Below the pieces are notes generated by a model that saw nothing but the letters and a program-made list of their open reading frames with translations, did no database searches and had not been told where the DNA came from. Both the position numbers and the translations under genes were made by a program. Positions 39,724 through 47,177 of a stretch of DNA of 64,000 bases are shown piece by piece. Within the stretch, counting starts at the first letter, position 1; each line of letters starts with the position of its first letter. The DNA comes from Lysobacteraceae bacterium PS02340 (GTDB lineage: Bacteria; Pseudomonadota; Gammaproteobacteria; Xanthomonadales; Xanthomonadaceae), in NCBI GenBank assembly GCA_029959605.1, contig JASCOC010000013.1, positions 46,522 to 110,521 of the forward strand. Direction: 5' to 3'.

Positions 39724-41352
39724 TCAGGGTGCAGGGCCGCGACGCAGGTCGCGCAGGATCTCGCGCGCGGCGTTGCGTCCGGGTAGGCCGGTGACGCCGC
39801 CGCCCGGGTGCGAGCCGGAGCCGCACAGATACAAGCCGTCCAGCGCGCCGCGATAGTTGCCTTGCCCGAGCACGGGCCGTGCGCTGAACAACTGGTCCGG
39901 GCCCAGCGCGCCGTGGAAGATGTCGCCGCCGACGAGGCCGAGCCGACGTTCGAGATCGAGCGGCGTCAGCGCGTCGTAACCGAGCACGCTGCGGGCGAAG
40001 TTCGGCGCCTGCGCGTCCACCGTGTCGATCATCAGCTGCGCAACCGTGTCACGGTGCGCGTCCCAGCCGCCGTCGGCGGCGTCGATCACCGGATTGACGT
40101 GCTGGCAGAACAGGCTGGCGACGTGCTGGCCGGGCGGCGCGAGGCTGTCGTCGAGCGTGGACGAGATCACCAGTTCCACGACGGGCGCACGCGCCCAGCC
40201 GGGATTGTGTTCGCGCGATTTCGCATCGAAGTACGCGCGTTCGAAATAGCCGAGCGAATCGCCGATCAGGATGCCGCTCTGATGATGCGGCTGCAGCGTC
40301 GTGCCCGGCGCTGCGCGGAAATCCGGCAGTTCCGACAGCGCGACATTCATGCGGAACGTGCCGGAACCGCAGCGGTAGCGGCGGATGCGCGCGGTGGTGT
40401 CTTCGTCGAGATGTTCGGCTGCGACCAGGCGCGTGTAGAGCAGTTTCGGATTGAGATTCGACGCGACCACGCCGGCGCGCAATGTGCGCCCGTCGGCGAG
40501 CGCGACACCGACCGCGCGACCGTTCTCGACCAGCACCTGCGCGACCTCCGCATCGGTGTCGATCACCACGCCACGCGCGCGGCATTCGGTCGCGATCGCC
40601 TCGCTGATCGCGCCCATGCCGCCGATCGCATGGCCCCAGACGCCGCTCTTGCCGTTGACCTCGCCGAACACGTGGTGCAGCAGCACGTAGGCCGAGCCCG
40701 GCGTGTAGGGGCTGGCGAAATTGCCGACGATCGAATCCCAGCCCAGCGCCGCCTTCAGCGGTGCGCATTCGAACCAGTCGTCGAGCAGTTCGCCGGCGGA
40801 TTTGGAGAACAGATCGAGCAGGTCGCGGCGGCCGCACATGTCCAGCGATTTCAGCTGCCGCGCGACGGTCAGCGAGTTGAGCCAGTCGGCGAGCACGAAG
40901 CGGTCGCTGACGTTGGGCGGCGTGGCGTGCATCAACGCGCGCAGCACGACGACGACGCGGTCGAGCATCGCGTAGTACTCCGGCAGACGCGCGGCATCGC
41001 GTGGCGACCAGCGCGCGAGCTCGGCCGCGCCGTCCGGGCCGCCGAGCCGGAATGCACGGCCATCGGGCAGCGGCAGGAAATTCGAGTACGGCCGCTCGAC
41101 CACGCGCAGGCCGTGCTGCGCCAGTCGCAGATCCGCGATCACCTTCGGGTTGAGCAGGCTGACGGTGTAGCTCGCCAGCGAGTTGCGAAAGCCGGGATGG
41201 AATTGCTCGGTGACGGCTGCACCCCCGACGACGCCGCGGCGCTCCAGCACGCGCACGCGCAAGCCCGCGCCGGCGAGATACGCCGCGCAGACCAGCCCGT
41301 TGTGGCCGCCGCCGACGACCAGCACATCGCAGTCGTCGCGGCGGCCGCTCAT
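39724..41352 (-). CDS. FAD-dependent oxidoreductase, PYROXD2/phytoene-desaturase-like
   Basis: 542-aa flavoprotein. The ATG at 41352 is four bases inside the end of the MurG-like gene. The dinucleotide motif is CDVLVVGGGHNGLVCAAYLAGAGLRVRVLE, and the C-terminus GLYLCGSGSHPGGGVTGLPGRNAA matches the CrtI/PYROXD2 superfamily. GHAIGGMGAISEAIA in the middle is also characteristic. No carotenoid genes are nearby, so I would not call it a carotenoid desaturase; the substrate is unknown. Confidence 0.85.
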   Translation of the reverse strand: MSGRRDDCDVLVVGGGHNGLVCAAYLAGAGLRVRVLERRGVVGGAAVTEQFHPGFRNSLASYTVSLLNPKVIADLRLAQHGLRVVERPYSNFLPLPDGRAFRLGGPDGAAELARWSPRDAARLPEYYAMLDRVVVVLRALMHATPPNVSDRFVLADWLNSLTVARQLKSLDMCGRRDLLDLFSKSAGELLDDWFECAPLKAALGWDSIVGNFASPYTPGSAYVLLHHVFGEVNGKSGVWGHAIGGMGAISEAIATECRARGVVIDTDAEVAQVLVENGRAVGVALADGRTLRAGVVASNLNPKLLYTRLVAAEHLDEDTTARIRRYRCGSGTFRMNVALSELPDFRAAPGTTLQPHHQSGILIGDSLGYFERAYFDAKSREHNPGWARAPVVELVISSTLDDSLAPPGQHVASLFCQHVNPVIDAADGGWDAHRDTVAQLMIDTVDAQAPNFARSVLGYDALTPLDLERRLGLVGGDIFHGALGPDQLFSARPVLGQGNYRGALDGLYLCGSGSHPGGGVTGLPGRNAAREILRDLRRGPAP

Positions 41353-42467
41353 GCGTGGCGTGCCAGCGTGGACTGCACGAGATCGGCCAGCGTCGACGCG
41401 GCCTGCGGGCGACCGAGCGCGGCCGACGCACGCGCGGCGCCGGGCAACACGGTCGGCGATGCGAACGCCTCGGCAAGCAAGGTCGACAGATGCTCGGGCG
41501 TGAGTTCGGGTTCGGGCACGCACCACCCGATACCGGCCGCGGCCAGCGTTTCAGCATTGCGGCGCTGCTCGTCACGCGAGCCGCCGCCGGGGATCGGCAC
41601 CAGCACCGCAGGACGGCCGACGGTCAGCAGATCCGCGGCCGTGGTCGCGCCTGCGCGGGTGATCACCAGATGCGCATCACGCAACCGCGCGCCCATGTCT
41701 TCGAAGAACGGACGCACGGTCGCGTCGATGCCGGCCTCGCGCAAGGTGCGCTCGATGTCGTCGGTCGCATCGCCCTTGTACTGCAGTGAGACCTGCAGGC
41801 GCTGGCGGATCGATTCCGGCAACTGCAGCAAAGCCGGCGGTACGACCTCGCCGAACACGCGCGCGCTCTGGCTGCCGCCGACGACGAGCAGGCGCAAAGG
41901 CGACGTCGCGTCGAGCAGCGGATAGTCGCCGCGTGCATCGAGGATCGCCTGGCGCACGGGATTGCCGGTGTCGACGATGCGCGCGGCGTCGAAGCCGTCG
42001 AGACCCGCAGTGGCCGGGAACGAGGTCGCCACGCCATCGGCGAAGCGCAGCAGCTTGCGGTTGGCCATGCTCAGGCGCGCGCCCTGCTCGTGCAGCAGCA
42101 GCGGCAGCGCGCGGCTCCTGGCCGCCAACGCTGGCGCGAAGCTCGGATAGCCCCCGAACCCGACCAGCAATCGCACACCGCGACGGCGCATGTCGGCGCG
42201 TGCCTGCGCCGTCGCGCGCAGGATCGTCAGGCCGGCCGCCAGCTTGCCCGACAGCCCACCTTCAAGGCTGCGCGCCGGCAGCACCACGTGGTCGAGCCCG
42301 GCGAGCGCCTGCGTGTACGCAGCACCGCGGCGTTCGGTGTAGATCACCACCGGATGTCCGCGGCGCTGCAGTTCGCGCGCCAGCGCCTCGGCCGGAAACA
42401 GATGCCCGCCGGTGCCGCCAGCGGCGCAGGCGATGGTGGGAAGCGATGCGGGAGACACGTGCGACAT
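41349..42467 (-). CDS. MurG-like UDP-GlcNAc glycosyltransferase
   Basis: 372-aa GT28-family protein. MurG makes lipid II from lipid I on the inner face of the membrane. Here the donor/acceptor motifs are ACAAGGTGGHLFPAEALA (17-22 G-loop), LLVGFGGYPSFAPALA, LLHEQGARLSMANRKLL, GNPVR, LVVGGSQSARVF and ITRAGATTAADLL. The segment PIPGGGSRDEQRRNAETLA matches the lipid/UDP loop. It is not in a dcw cluster: neighbours are a flavoprotein (ATGA overlap) and a GIY-YIG/GNAT fusion. It may be a paralogue or a displaced MurG. Confidence 0.8.
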   Translation of the reverse strand: MSHVSPASLPTIACAAGGTGGHLFPAEALARELQRRGHPVVIYTERRGAAYTQALAGLDHVVLPARSLEGGLSGKLAAGLTILRATAQARADMRRRGVRLLVGFGGYPSFAPALAARSRALPLLLHEQGARLSMANRKLLRFADGVATSFPATAGLDGFDAARIVDTGNPVRQAILDARGDYPLLDATSPLRLLVVGGSQSARVFGEVVPPALLQLPESIRQRLQVSLQYKGDATDDIERTLREAGIDATVRPFFEDMGARLRDAHLVITRAGATTAADLLTVGRPAVLVPIPGGGSRDEQRRNAETLAAAGIGWCVPEPELTPEHLSTLLAEAFASPTVLPGAARASAALGRPQAASTLADLVQSTLARHA

Positions 42468-42541
42468 GGACAACCTGGGGAAACACGACAGCGCACGACT
42501 ATAGCCAGTGCGCCCGGCGCGTTCACGCCCGCGCGTGGCGC

Positions 42542-43267
42542 TCAGTCGTCCAGCGTGCGGGTCATGAAGGTGCTGAAAGGATCGTCGATGTAATCGCCGA
42601 ACGGACCGCAGCGCGCGAAGCCGTGGCGCGCGTACAGCGCATGTGCCGGCGCGAACGCGGCCGCGGTGCCGGTCTCCAGGCTCAGCCGTCGCCAGCCCTG
42701 CGCCTGGGCCGTGGCCATCAGGTGCGCGAGCATCGTCGCCGCGACGCCTTGGCGCAGATGCGCGGCGTCGGTGCGCATCGACTTGAGTTCGCCATGCCCG
42801 TCGCCGAGATCCTTCAACGCGCCGCAGCCGGCCAGCGCATCGCCGCGCCAGGCGCCCCAGAACGACACGCCCGGCGCGCGCAGGCCGGACAGGTCCAGCG
42901 CGTGGATGCTTTCGGGCGGCGAATGCAGGGCCATCGCATCGAGATGCGCCTGCAGCAGCGCGATGACGCGTGGATCGTCGAGGCCACCGGCGCGGATCTC
43001 CAGCGTCGGCTCGGGCGCCTGCAACCAGGCCAGCTTGCGCGCACGCGGCTGGCGCTTGAGTTGCCACTCGGCGCGCGACGCACTGGCGCGATCGGGATAA
43101 CCGCGACTGGCGAGGATGCGTACCGGCGGGTTGCCGCGCGTGTACTTCGCGCCGCGTCCTGCCGCGTGGGCCTTGAACCGCGCGTCGAGATCATTGGTGA
43201 TGCCGGCATACCAGCTGCCGTTGCGGCATTCGAGCAGGTACAGGTGCCAAGGCGACGGTGCGGTCAT
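42542..43267 (-). CDS. GIY-YIG nuclease domain fused to GNAT acetyltransferase
   Basis: 241-aa two-domain protein in one frame. Residues 6-82 form a UPF0213-type GIY-YIG domain: [20 protein letters not shown] holds the two Tyr motifs, R30 is the catalytic Arg position, YTRGNPPV is typical, and E67 the metal ligand. Residues 85-241 form a GNAT domain: RQGVAATML (172-180) is the acetyl-CoA pyrophosphate loop and [16 protein letters not shown] the closing strand-helix pattern. UPF0213 proteins are normally about 90 aa and stand alone. Frame and composition are continuous across the join, so it does not look like a sequencing error. Function unknown. Confidence 0.85.
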   Translation of the reverse strand: MTAPSPWHLYLLECRNGSWYAGITNDLDARFKAHAAGRGAKYTRGNPPVRILASRGYPDRASASRAEWQLKRQPRARKLAWLQAPEPTLEIRAGGLDDPRVIALLQAHLDAMALHSPPESIHALDLSGLRAPGVSFWGAWRGDALAGCGALKDLGDGHGELKSMRTDAAHLRQGVAATMLAHLMATAQAQGWRRLSLETGTAAAFAPAHALYARHGFARCGPFGDYIDDPFSTFMTRTLDD

Positions 43268-43298
43268 CGCACCGATTATCCATACGCGCGCGGCGCTG

Positions 43299-44513
43299 TC
43301 AGCGGTCGAGGCGATCGAAGGAGAACAGCGCCGCCAGCGGATGTTTGCGCCGCTCGATCAGCGCCCGCAGCAGACCCGCGCCCAGCATCGAATAGGTGAT
43401 GCCGTTGCCGCCGTAGGCCATCGCGAAATGCACGCGCTTGCCGGTCGCGGCATGCGGGCCGAAGAACGGCAGGCCGTCGTCGGTTTCAGCGAAGGTGCCG
43501 GCCCAGGAGAAGGTCGGCGTCAGGTCGAGATCGGGTCGGATCTTCGCGATCTGTTTCATCAGCACGCGCGCCTTCTTCTCCACCCGCGCGTCGCGTCGCG
43601 CGGGCACGTCGACATCGTCGTCCTCGCCGCCGATCAGCAGACGCCGATCGCCGGTGGTGCGCATGTAGAGATAGGGCCGCGCGGTTTCCCAGACCAGGGT
43701 GTGGGTGAGCGGACCCAGCTGGGCTTCGGAGATCGGATCGGTGACGAAGGCATAGCTGCTGCGGTTGCGCGCGACCTGTTTGGGCAGCCAGTGCTGGCTG
43801 GCATACCCGGCTGCAATCACGACGTGGCGGGCGCGGATGCGCGCACCGTTGTCGGTCGTCGCGACGACATCGCGCGGCCGCGCATCGAGGCGCAGGATCG
43901 CGGTGCGGTCGAACACCTGCGCGCCGCGCTTCACCAGCCGTGCGAGCAGCCGTGACGCGAAACGGTAGGGATCGACCTGCGCGGCCTGCTTGCTGCGCAG
44001 CGCAGCGGGCGCGTCGATCATGTATTCGGCTTTCAGCGGTTCCGATTCCAGATACTCGATGTCGAAGCCGTGGCGTCGACGCGCTTCGTATTCCTCGCGC
44101 AGGCTGGCGACGTCGCGCTTGCGGCTGGCGTAGTAGAGGCTGTCGGCGCGTTCGAAATCCACGTCGCGCAGGCCGCGTGCGACCTCGCCCAGCATGTCGA
44201 TCGATTCGCCGCAGGCGCGATAAGCCAACGCCGCATCGTCTTCACCGTAGCGCTTGGCCAGATCCACCAGATGGGTGTCGATCTCGTACTGCAGCAGCGC
44301 GGTGCTCGCGGCCGTGCTGCCCCAAGCGATGTCGCGCTGCTCGACGACGATCACCGAATGCCCGTGCGTGGCGAGTTCGTCGGCGATCAATGCACCGGTG
44401 ATGCCGCCGCCGATGACCAGCACGTCGCAGGCCACGTCGGACTCGAGCTGCGGGAACGCGTGCATCAGACCGTTGCGCACGGCCCAGAAGGGGTAACCGC
44501 TCTTGAGGTCCAT
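43299..44513 (-). CDS. FAD-dependent oxidoreductase, DAO (glycine/D-amino acid oxidase) family
   Basis: 404-aa flavoenzyme. The FAD motif is [31 protein letters not shown] near residue 28, with the DAO-type segment [19 protein letters not shown] following. [19 protein letters not shown] and the C-terminal [20 protein letters not shown] complete the fold. The substrate is not evident from the sequence. It has no signal peptide. Divergent from the YhiN-type flavoprotein (125 bp apart). Confidence 0.88.
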   Translation of the reverse strand: MDLKSGYPFWAVRNGLMHAFPQLESDVACDVLVIGGGITGALIADELATHGHSVIVVEQRDIAWGSTAASTALLQYEIDTHLVDLAKRYGEDDAALAYRACGESIDMLGEVARGLRDVDFERADSLYYASRKRDVASLREEYEARRRHGFDIEYLESEPLKAEYMIDAPAALRSKQAAQVDPYRFASRLLARLVKRGAQVFDRTAILRLDARPRDVVATTDNGARIRARHVVIAAGYASQHWLPKQVARNRSSYAFVTDPISEAQLGPLTHTLVWETARPYLYMRTTGDRRLLIGGEDDDVDVPARRDARVEKKARVLMKQIAKIRPDLDLTPTFSWAGTFAETDDGLPFFGPHAATGKRVHFAMAYGGNGITYSMLGAGLLRALIERRKHPLAALFSFDRLDR

Positions 44514-44638
44514 ACGCGCGCATCGGCTGGGAGGTGCGACAGCCTAGGCACGCGCGCGTGAATGCGTCGATGACGGCCTCCGACGACAGTCGCGGCCGGC
44601 GACCGCTAGACTGCGCGCCCCTGCCGACCCGTGCTGCG

Positions 44639-45856
44639 ATGTCCGTCGTACCTGCCCCTGCCTCCACCGCCCTGCCGTCCACCGAGTGGGACGTCATCGT
44701 GCTCGGCGCGGGTGCGGCCGGCCTGATGGCGGCGATCGCGGCCGGCCAGCGCGGGCGCCGCGTGCTGGTGCTCGACCATGCGAACAAGGTCGGCAAGAAG
44801 ATCCTGATGTCGGGCGGCGGCCACTGCAATTTCACCAACACCGGCACCACGCCGGCGCAGTACCTGTCGGACAACCCGCACTTCTGCAAGTCGGCGCTGG
44901 CGCGCTACACGCCGCAGGATTTCATCGAGCTGGTCGACCGGCACGGCATCGCGTGGCACGAGAAGGAACTGGGCCAGCTGTTCTGCGACGGCTCCTCGAA
45001 GCAGATCGTGCAGTTGCTGCTCGACGAGGCCGATGCCGTCGGCGTACAGGTGCGCACGCATTGCACGGTGCAGTTGCCGCGACGCGTCGACCACGGCTAC
45101 GTGATCGACACCGCGGCCGGTCGACTGCGCTGCGCCTCGCTGATCGTCGCCACCGGTGGCCTGTCGATCCCGAGCATGGGCGCGACCGGCTTCGGCTACG
45201 ACCTCGCGCGTGCATTCGGCCACACGCTGGTGCCGACGCGCGCCGGCCTAGTGCCGCTGACGCTCAGCGGCAAGCACCAGGAACGGCTGGATGCGCTGTC
45301 CGGCGTCGCGCTCGATGTCGAAGCCGGCTGCAACGGCGCGTTCTTCCGCAACCGCATGCTGGTCACGCACCGCGGCATCAGCGGCCCGGCGATCCTGCAG
45401 ATCTCGTCCTACTGGCAACCCGGCGAGGATCTGCGTCTCGACCTGCTGCCCGGCCGCGATGCGCTGGCATGGCTGCAGACGCAGCAGGCAGAACGCCCCG
45501 GCACCGAGCTCAAGAACGTATTGGCCGAACTGATGCCGCGCCGCTTCGCCCAGCGCCTGTGCGAGATCTGGCTGCCGAACCGGCCGATGAAACAGTTCAC
45601 GCCGCCGCAGTTGCAGGACACCGCCGCGCTGCTGCAGGCCTGGCCGCTGGTCGCCAGCGGCACCGAGGGCTACCGCACCGCCGAAGTCACCCTGGGCGGC
45701 GTGGACACCGGCGGCGTGTCGTCGCGCACGATGGAATCGCAGCACGCGCCCGGGCTGTACTTCATCGGCGAAGTGCTCGACGTCACCGGCTGGCTCGGCG
45801 GCTACAACTTCCAGTGGGCGTGGGCCTCGGGCATGGCGGCCGGCAGCGCGGCCTAG
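44639..45856 (+). CDS. YhiN/HI0933-type NAD(P)/FAD-dependent flavoprotein
   Basis: 405-aa protein of the BaiN/HI0933 family, assigned from WDVIVLGAGAAGLMAAIAAGQRG, KVGKKILMSGGGHCNFTN (family signature) and the C-terminal GLYFIGEVLDVTGWLGGYNFQWAWASG. Members bind FAD and a pyridine nucleotide; some reduce bile-acid or dihydro-substrates but the activity here is unknown. The ATG at 44639 is preferred over an upstream start at 44534 because the extra part is Arg-rich. Single gene. Confidence 0.93.
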   Translation: MSVVPAPASTALPSTEWDVIVLGAGAAGLMAAIAAGQRGRRVLVLDHANKVGKKILMSGGGHCNFTNTGTTPAQYLSDNPHFCKSALARYTPQDFIELVDRHGIAWHEKELGQLFCDGSSKQIVQLLLDEADAVGVQVRTHCTVQLPRRVDHGYVIDTAAGRLRCASLIVATGGLSIPSMGATGFGYDLARAFGHTLVPTRAGLVPLTLSGKHQERLDALSGVALDVEAGCNGAFFRNRMLVTHRGISGPAILQISSYWQPGEDLRLDLLPGRDALAWLQTQQAERPGTELKNVLAELMPRRFAQRLCEIWLPNRPMKQFTPPQLQDTAALLQAWPLVASGTEGYRTAEVTLGGVDTGGVSSRTMESQHAPGLYFIGEVLDVTGWLGGYNFQWAWASGMAAGSAA

Positions 45857-45869
45857 CGTTTTTGCAAGC

Positions 45870-46943
45870 TCACGCCGCCTGCGAATCCGCACGCGCGCGT
45901 CGCGTCCGCACTGCATCGGCGAGACGATCGAGCGTGCGCACCGTCGTCTCCCAGTCGATGCAGCCATCGGTGATGCTCTGCCCGTAGACCAGCGGCGTAC
46001 CCGGCACCAGCGCCTGCTTGCCTTTGATCAGATGGCTTTCGATCATCGCGCCGACGATGCGGCGCTCGCCGCCTACGAGCTGACGCGCGATGTCGTCGAT
46101 GACCTTCGGCTGGTTGTCTGGATTCTTGCTGCTGTTGGCGTGGCTGGCATCGATCATCAACGCCTCGCGCAGGCCCTGCGCCTGCAGCACGCCGGAGGCG
46201 GCCTCGACATGCGCCGCGTCGTAGTTCGGCACCGCGCCGCCGCGCAGGATCACGTGACAATCCGGATTGCCGGACGTCGAGGCCACCGCGCAGCGCCCGT
46301 CCTTGCCGACGGCGAGGAAATGGTGCGGATGCGAGGCCGCGCCGACCGCGTCCACCGCAATGCGCACGTCGCCGCCTGTGCCGTTCTTGAAGCCGACCGG
46401 ACACGACAGGCCCGATGCCATCTCGCGATGCACCTGGCTCTCGGTCGTGCGCGCACCGATCGCGCCCCAGGCCACCAGATCGGCGATGTATTGCGGGCTG
46501 ATGATGTCGAGGAACTCCACACCCGCCGGCAGACCCAGCGCGTTGACTTCGCGCAGCAGGCCGCGCGCCAGGCGCAGGCCCTTGTCGATGTGGAAGCTGC
46601 CGTCGAGATCGGGATCGTTGATCAGGCCCTTCCAGCCGATCGTCGTGCGCGGCTTCTCGAAGTACACGCGCATCACCAGTTCCAGCGCATCGCCGTGTGT
46701 GTCGCGCAGCGCGCGCAGGCGGTGCGCGTACTCCATCGCCGCGACCGGATCGTGGATCGAGCACGGGCCGACGACGACGATCAGACGGTCGTTCTCGCCG
46801 TGCAGGATCGCGTGGCAGGCGGCGCGGGCGTCGGCGACGGTCGTCGACATCGCGTCACTGCAGGGCAGTTCGGCGAGCAGCGTGGCGGGCGGGGTCAGCG
46901 GTTGCAGGTCGCGGATGCGGAGGTCGTCGGTGTGCGGGGGCAT
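45870..46943 (-). CDS. aroG: 3-deoxy-7-phosphoheptulonate (DAHP) synthase, type I
   Basis: 357-aa cytosolic enzyme for the first shikimate step: PEP + erythrose 4-phosphate to DAHP. Diagnostic text: RLIVVVGPCSIHDPVAAMEYA, MRVYFEKPRTTIGWKGLINDP, and the metal-binding/active segments PVGFKNGTGG and MIDASHANSSKNP. These match the AroF/G/H group; which feedback inhibitor it answers to cannot be read safely. The ATG at 46943 follows a leader with an attenuator (see other entries), so expression is probably set by charged Phe/Tyr/Trp tRNA. It is convergent with the YhiN-type gene (13 bp between stops). Confidence 0.96.
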   Translation of the reverse strand: MPPHTDDLRIRDLQPLTPPATLLAELPCSDAMSTTVADARAACHAILHGENDRLIVVVGPCSIHDPVAAMEYAHRLRALRDTHGDALELVMRVYFEKPRTTIGWKGLINDPDLDGSFHIDKGLRLARGLLREVNALGLPAGVEFLDIISPQYIADLVAWGAIGARTTESQVHREMASGLSCPVGFKNGTGGDVRIAVDAVGAASHPHHFLAVGKDGRCAVASTSGNPDCHVILRGGAVPNYDAAHVEAASGVLQAQGLREALMIDASHANSSKNPDNQPKVIDDIARQLVGGERRIVGAMIESHLIKGKQALVPGTPLVYGQSITDGCIDWETTVRTLDRLADAVRTRRARADSQAA

Positions 46944-46975
46944 GGTCGATCTCGGAAACGGAAAGGCTGGAAACG

Positions 46976-47003
46976 AAAAAAGCCGCCAGGTCTCTGGCGG
47001 CTT
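46976..47003 (-). terminator. Attenuator terminator before DAHP synthase
   Basis: Stem GCCGCCAG / CTGGCGGC (46982-46989 with 46994-47001) plus two A-T pairs, loop AGAC, and six T on the minus strand (46976-46981). It lies between the leader-peptide stop and the aroG start, 33 bp ahead of the ATG. Confidence 0.92.
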
Positions 47004-47024
47004 CCGGGAAAACGTGCGACCTGG
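46986..47024 (-). promoter_or_regulatory. Antiterminator pairing of the aromatic attenuator
   Basis: CCAGGTC (minus strand, 47018-47024) can pair with GACCTGG (46986-46992), which includes loop and 3' arm of the terminator. The two structures exclude each other. The left arm is only 2 nt past the leader stop codon, so a ribosome at that stop would cover it and allow the terminator. Confidence 0.7.
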
Positions 47025-47026
47025 TG

Positions 47027-47107
47027 TCAGGGCGCGCGCGGACCGTCCGCCGCCTGTGGCGTCGGAAACGCATACCAATAGAAAAAGCGGGCGGGGCGCG
47101 AGGTCAT
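47027..47107 (-). CDS. Aromatic leader peptide of DAHP synthase attenuator
   Basis: 26-codon frame on the minus strand, ATG at 47105-47107, TGA at 47027-47029. It begins MTSRPAR and then has Phe-Phe-Tyr-Trp-Tyr-Ala-Phe (residues 8-14), six aromatic codons of seven, with all three aromatic amino acids. The rest is Pro/Ala-rich. It ends just before the antiterminator arm and the intrinsic terminator, the layout of a classical amino-acid attenuator. No clear ribosome-binding site precedes the ATG. TATCAAT (47114-47120) sits where a -10 would be if the transcript were leaderless. Confidence 0.8.
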   Translation of the reverse strand: MTSRPARFFYWYAFPTPQAADGPRAP

Positions 47108-47177
47108 GGCGTCATTGATACCACGGCATTCCGCACGGTGCGACGGTTGCAGTCGCGACCATCGCGGCCCGCCGCCG

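Noticed and set aside
39724..41352. Carotenoid (CrtI) desaturase
   Set aside because: Superfamily match only; no crtB, crtE or other carotenoid genes nearby and PYROXD2-like motifs fit better.
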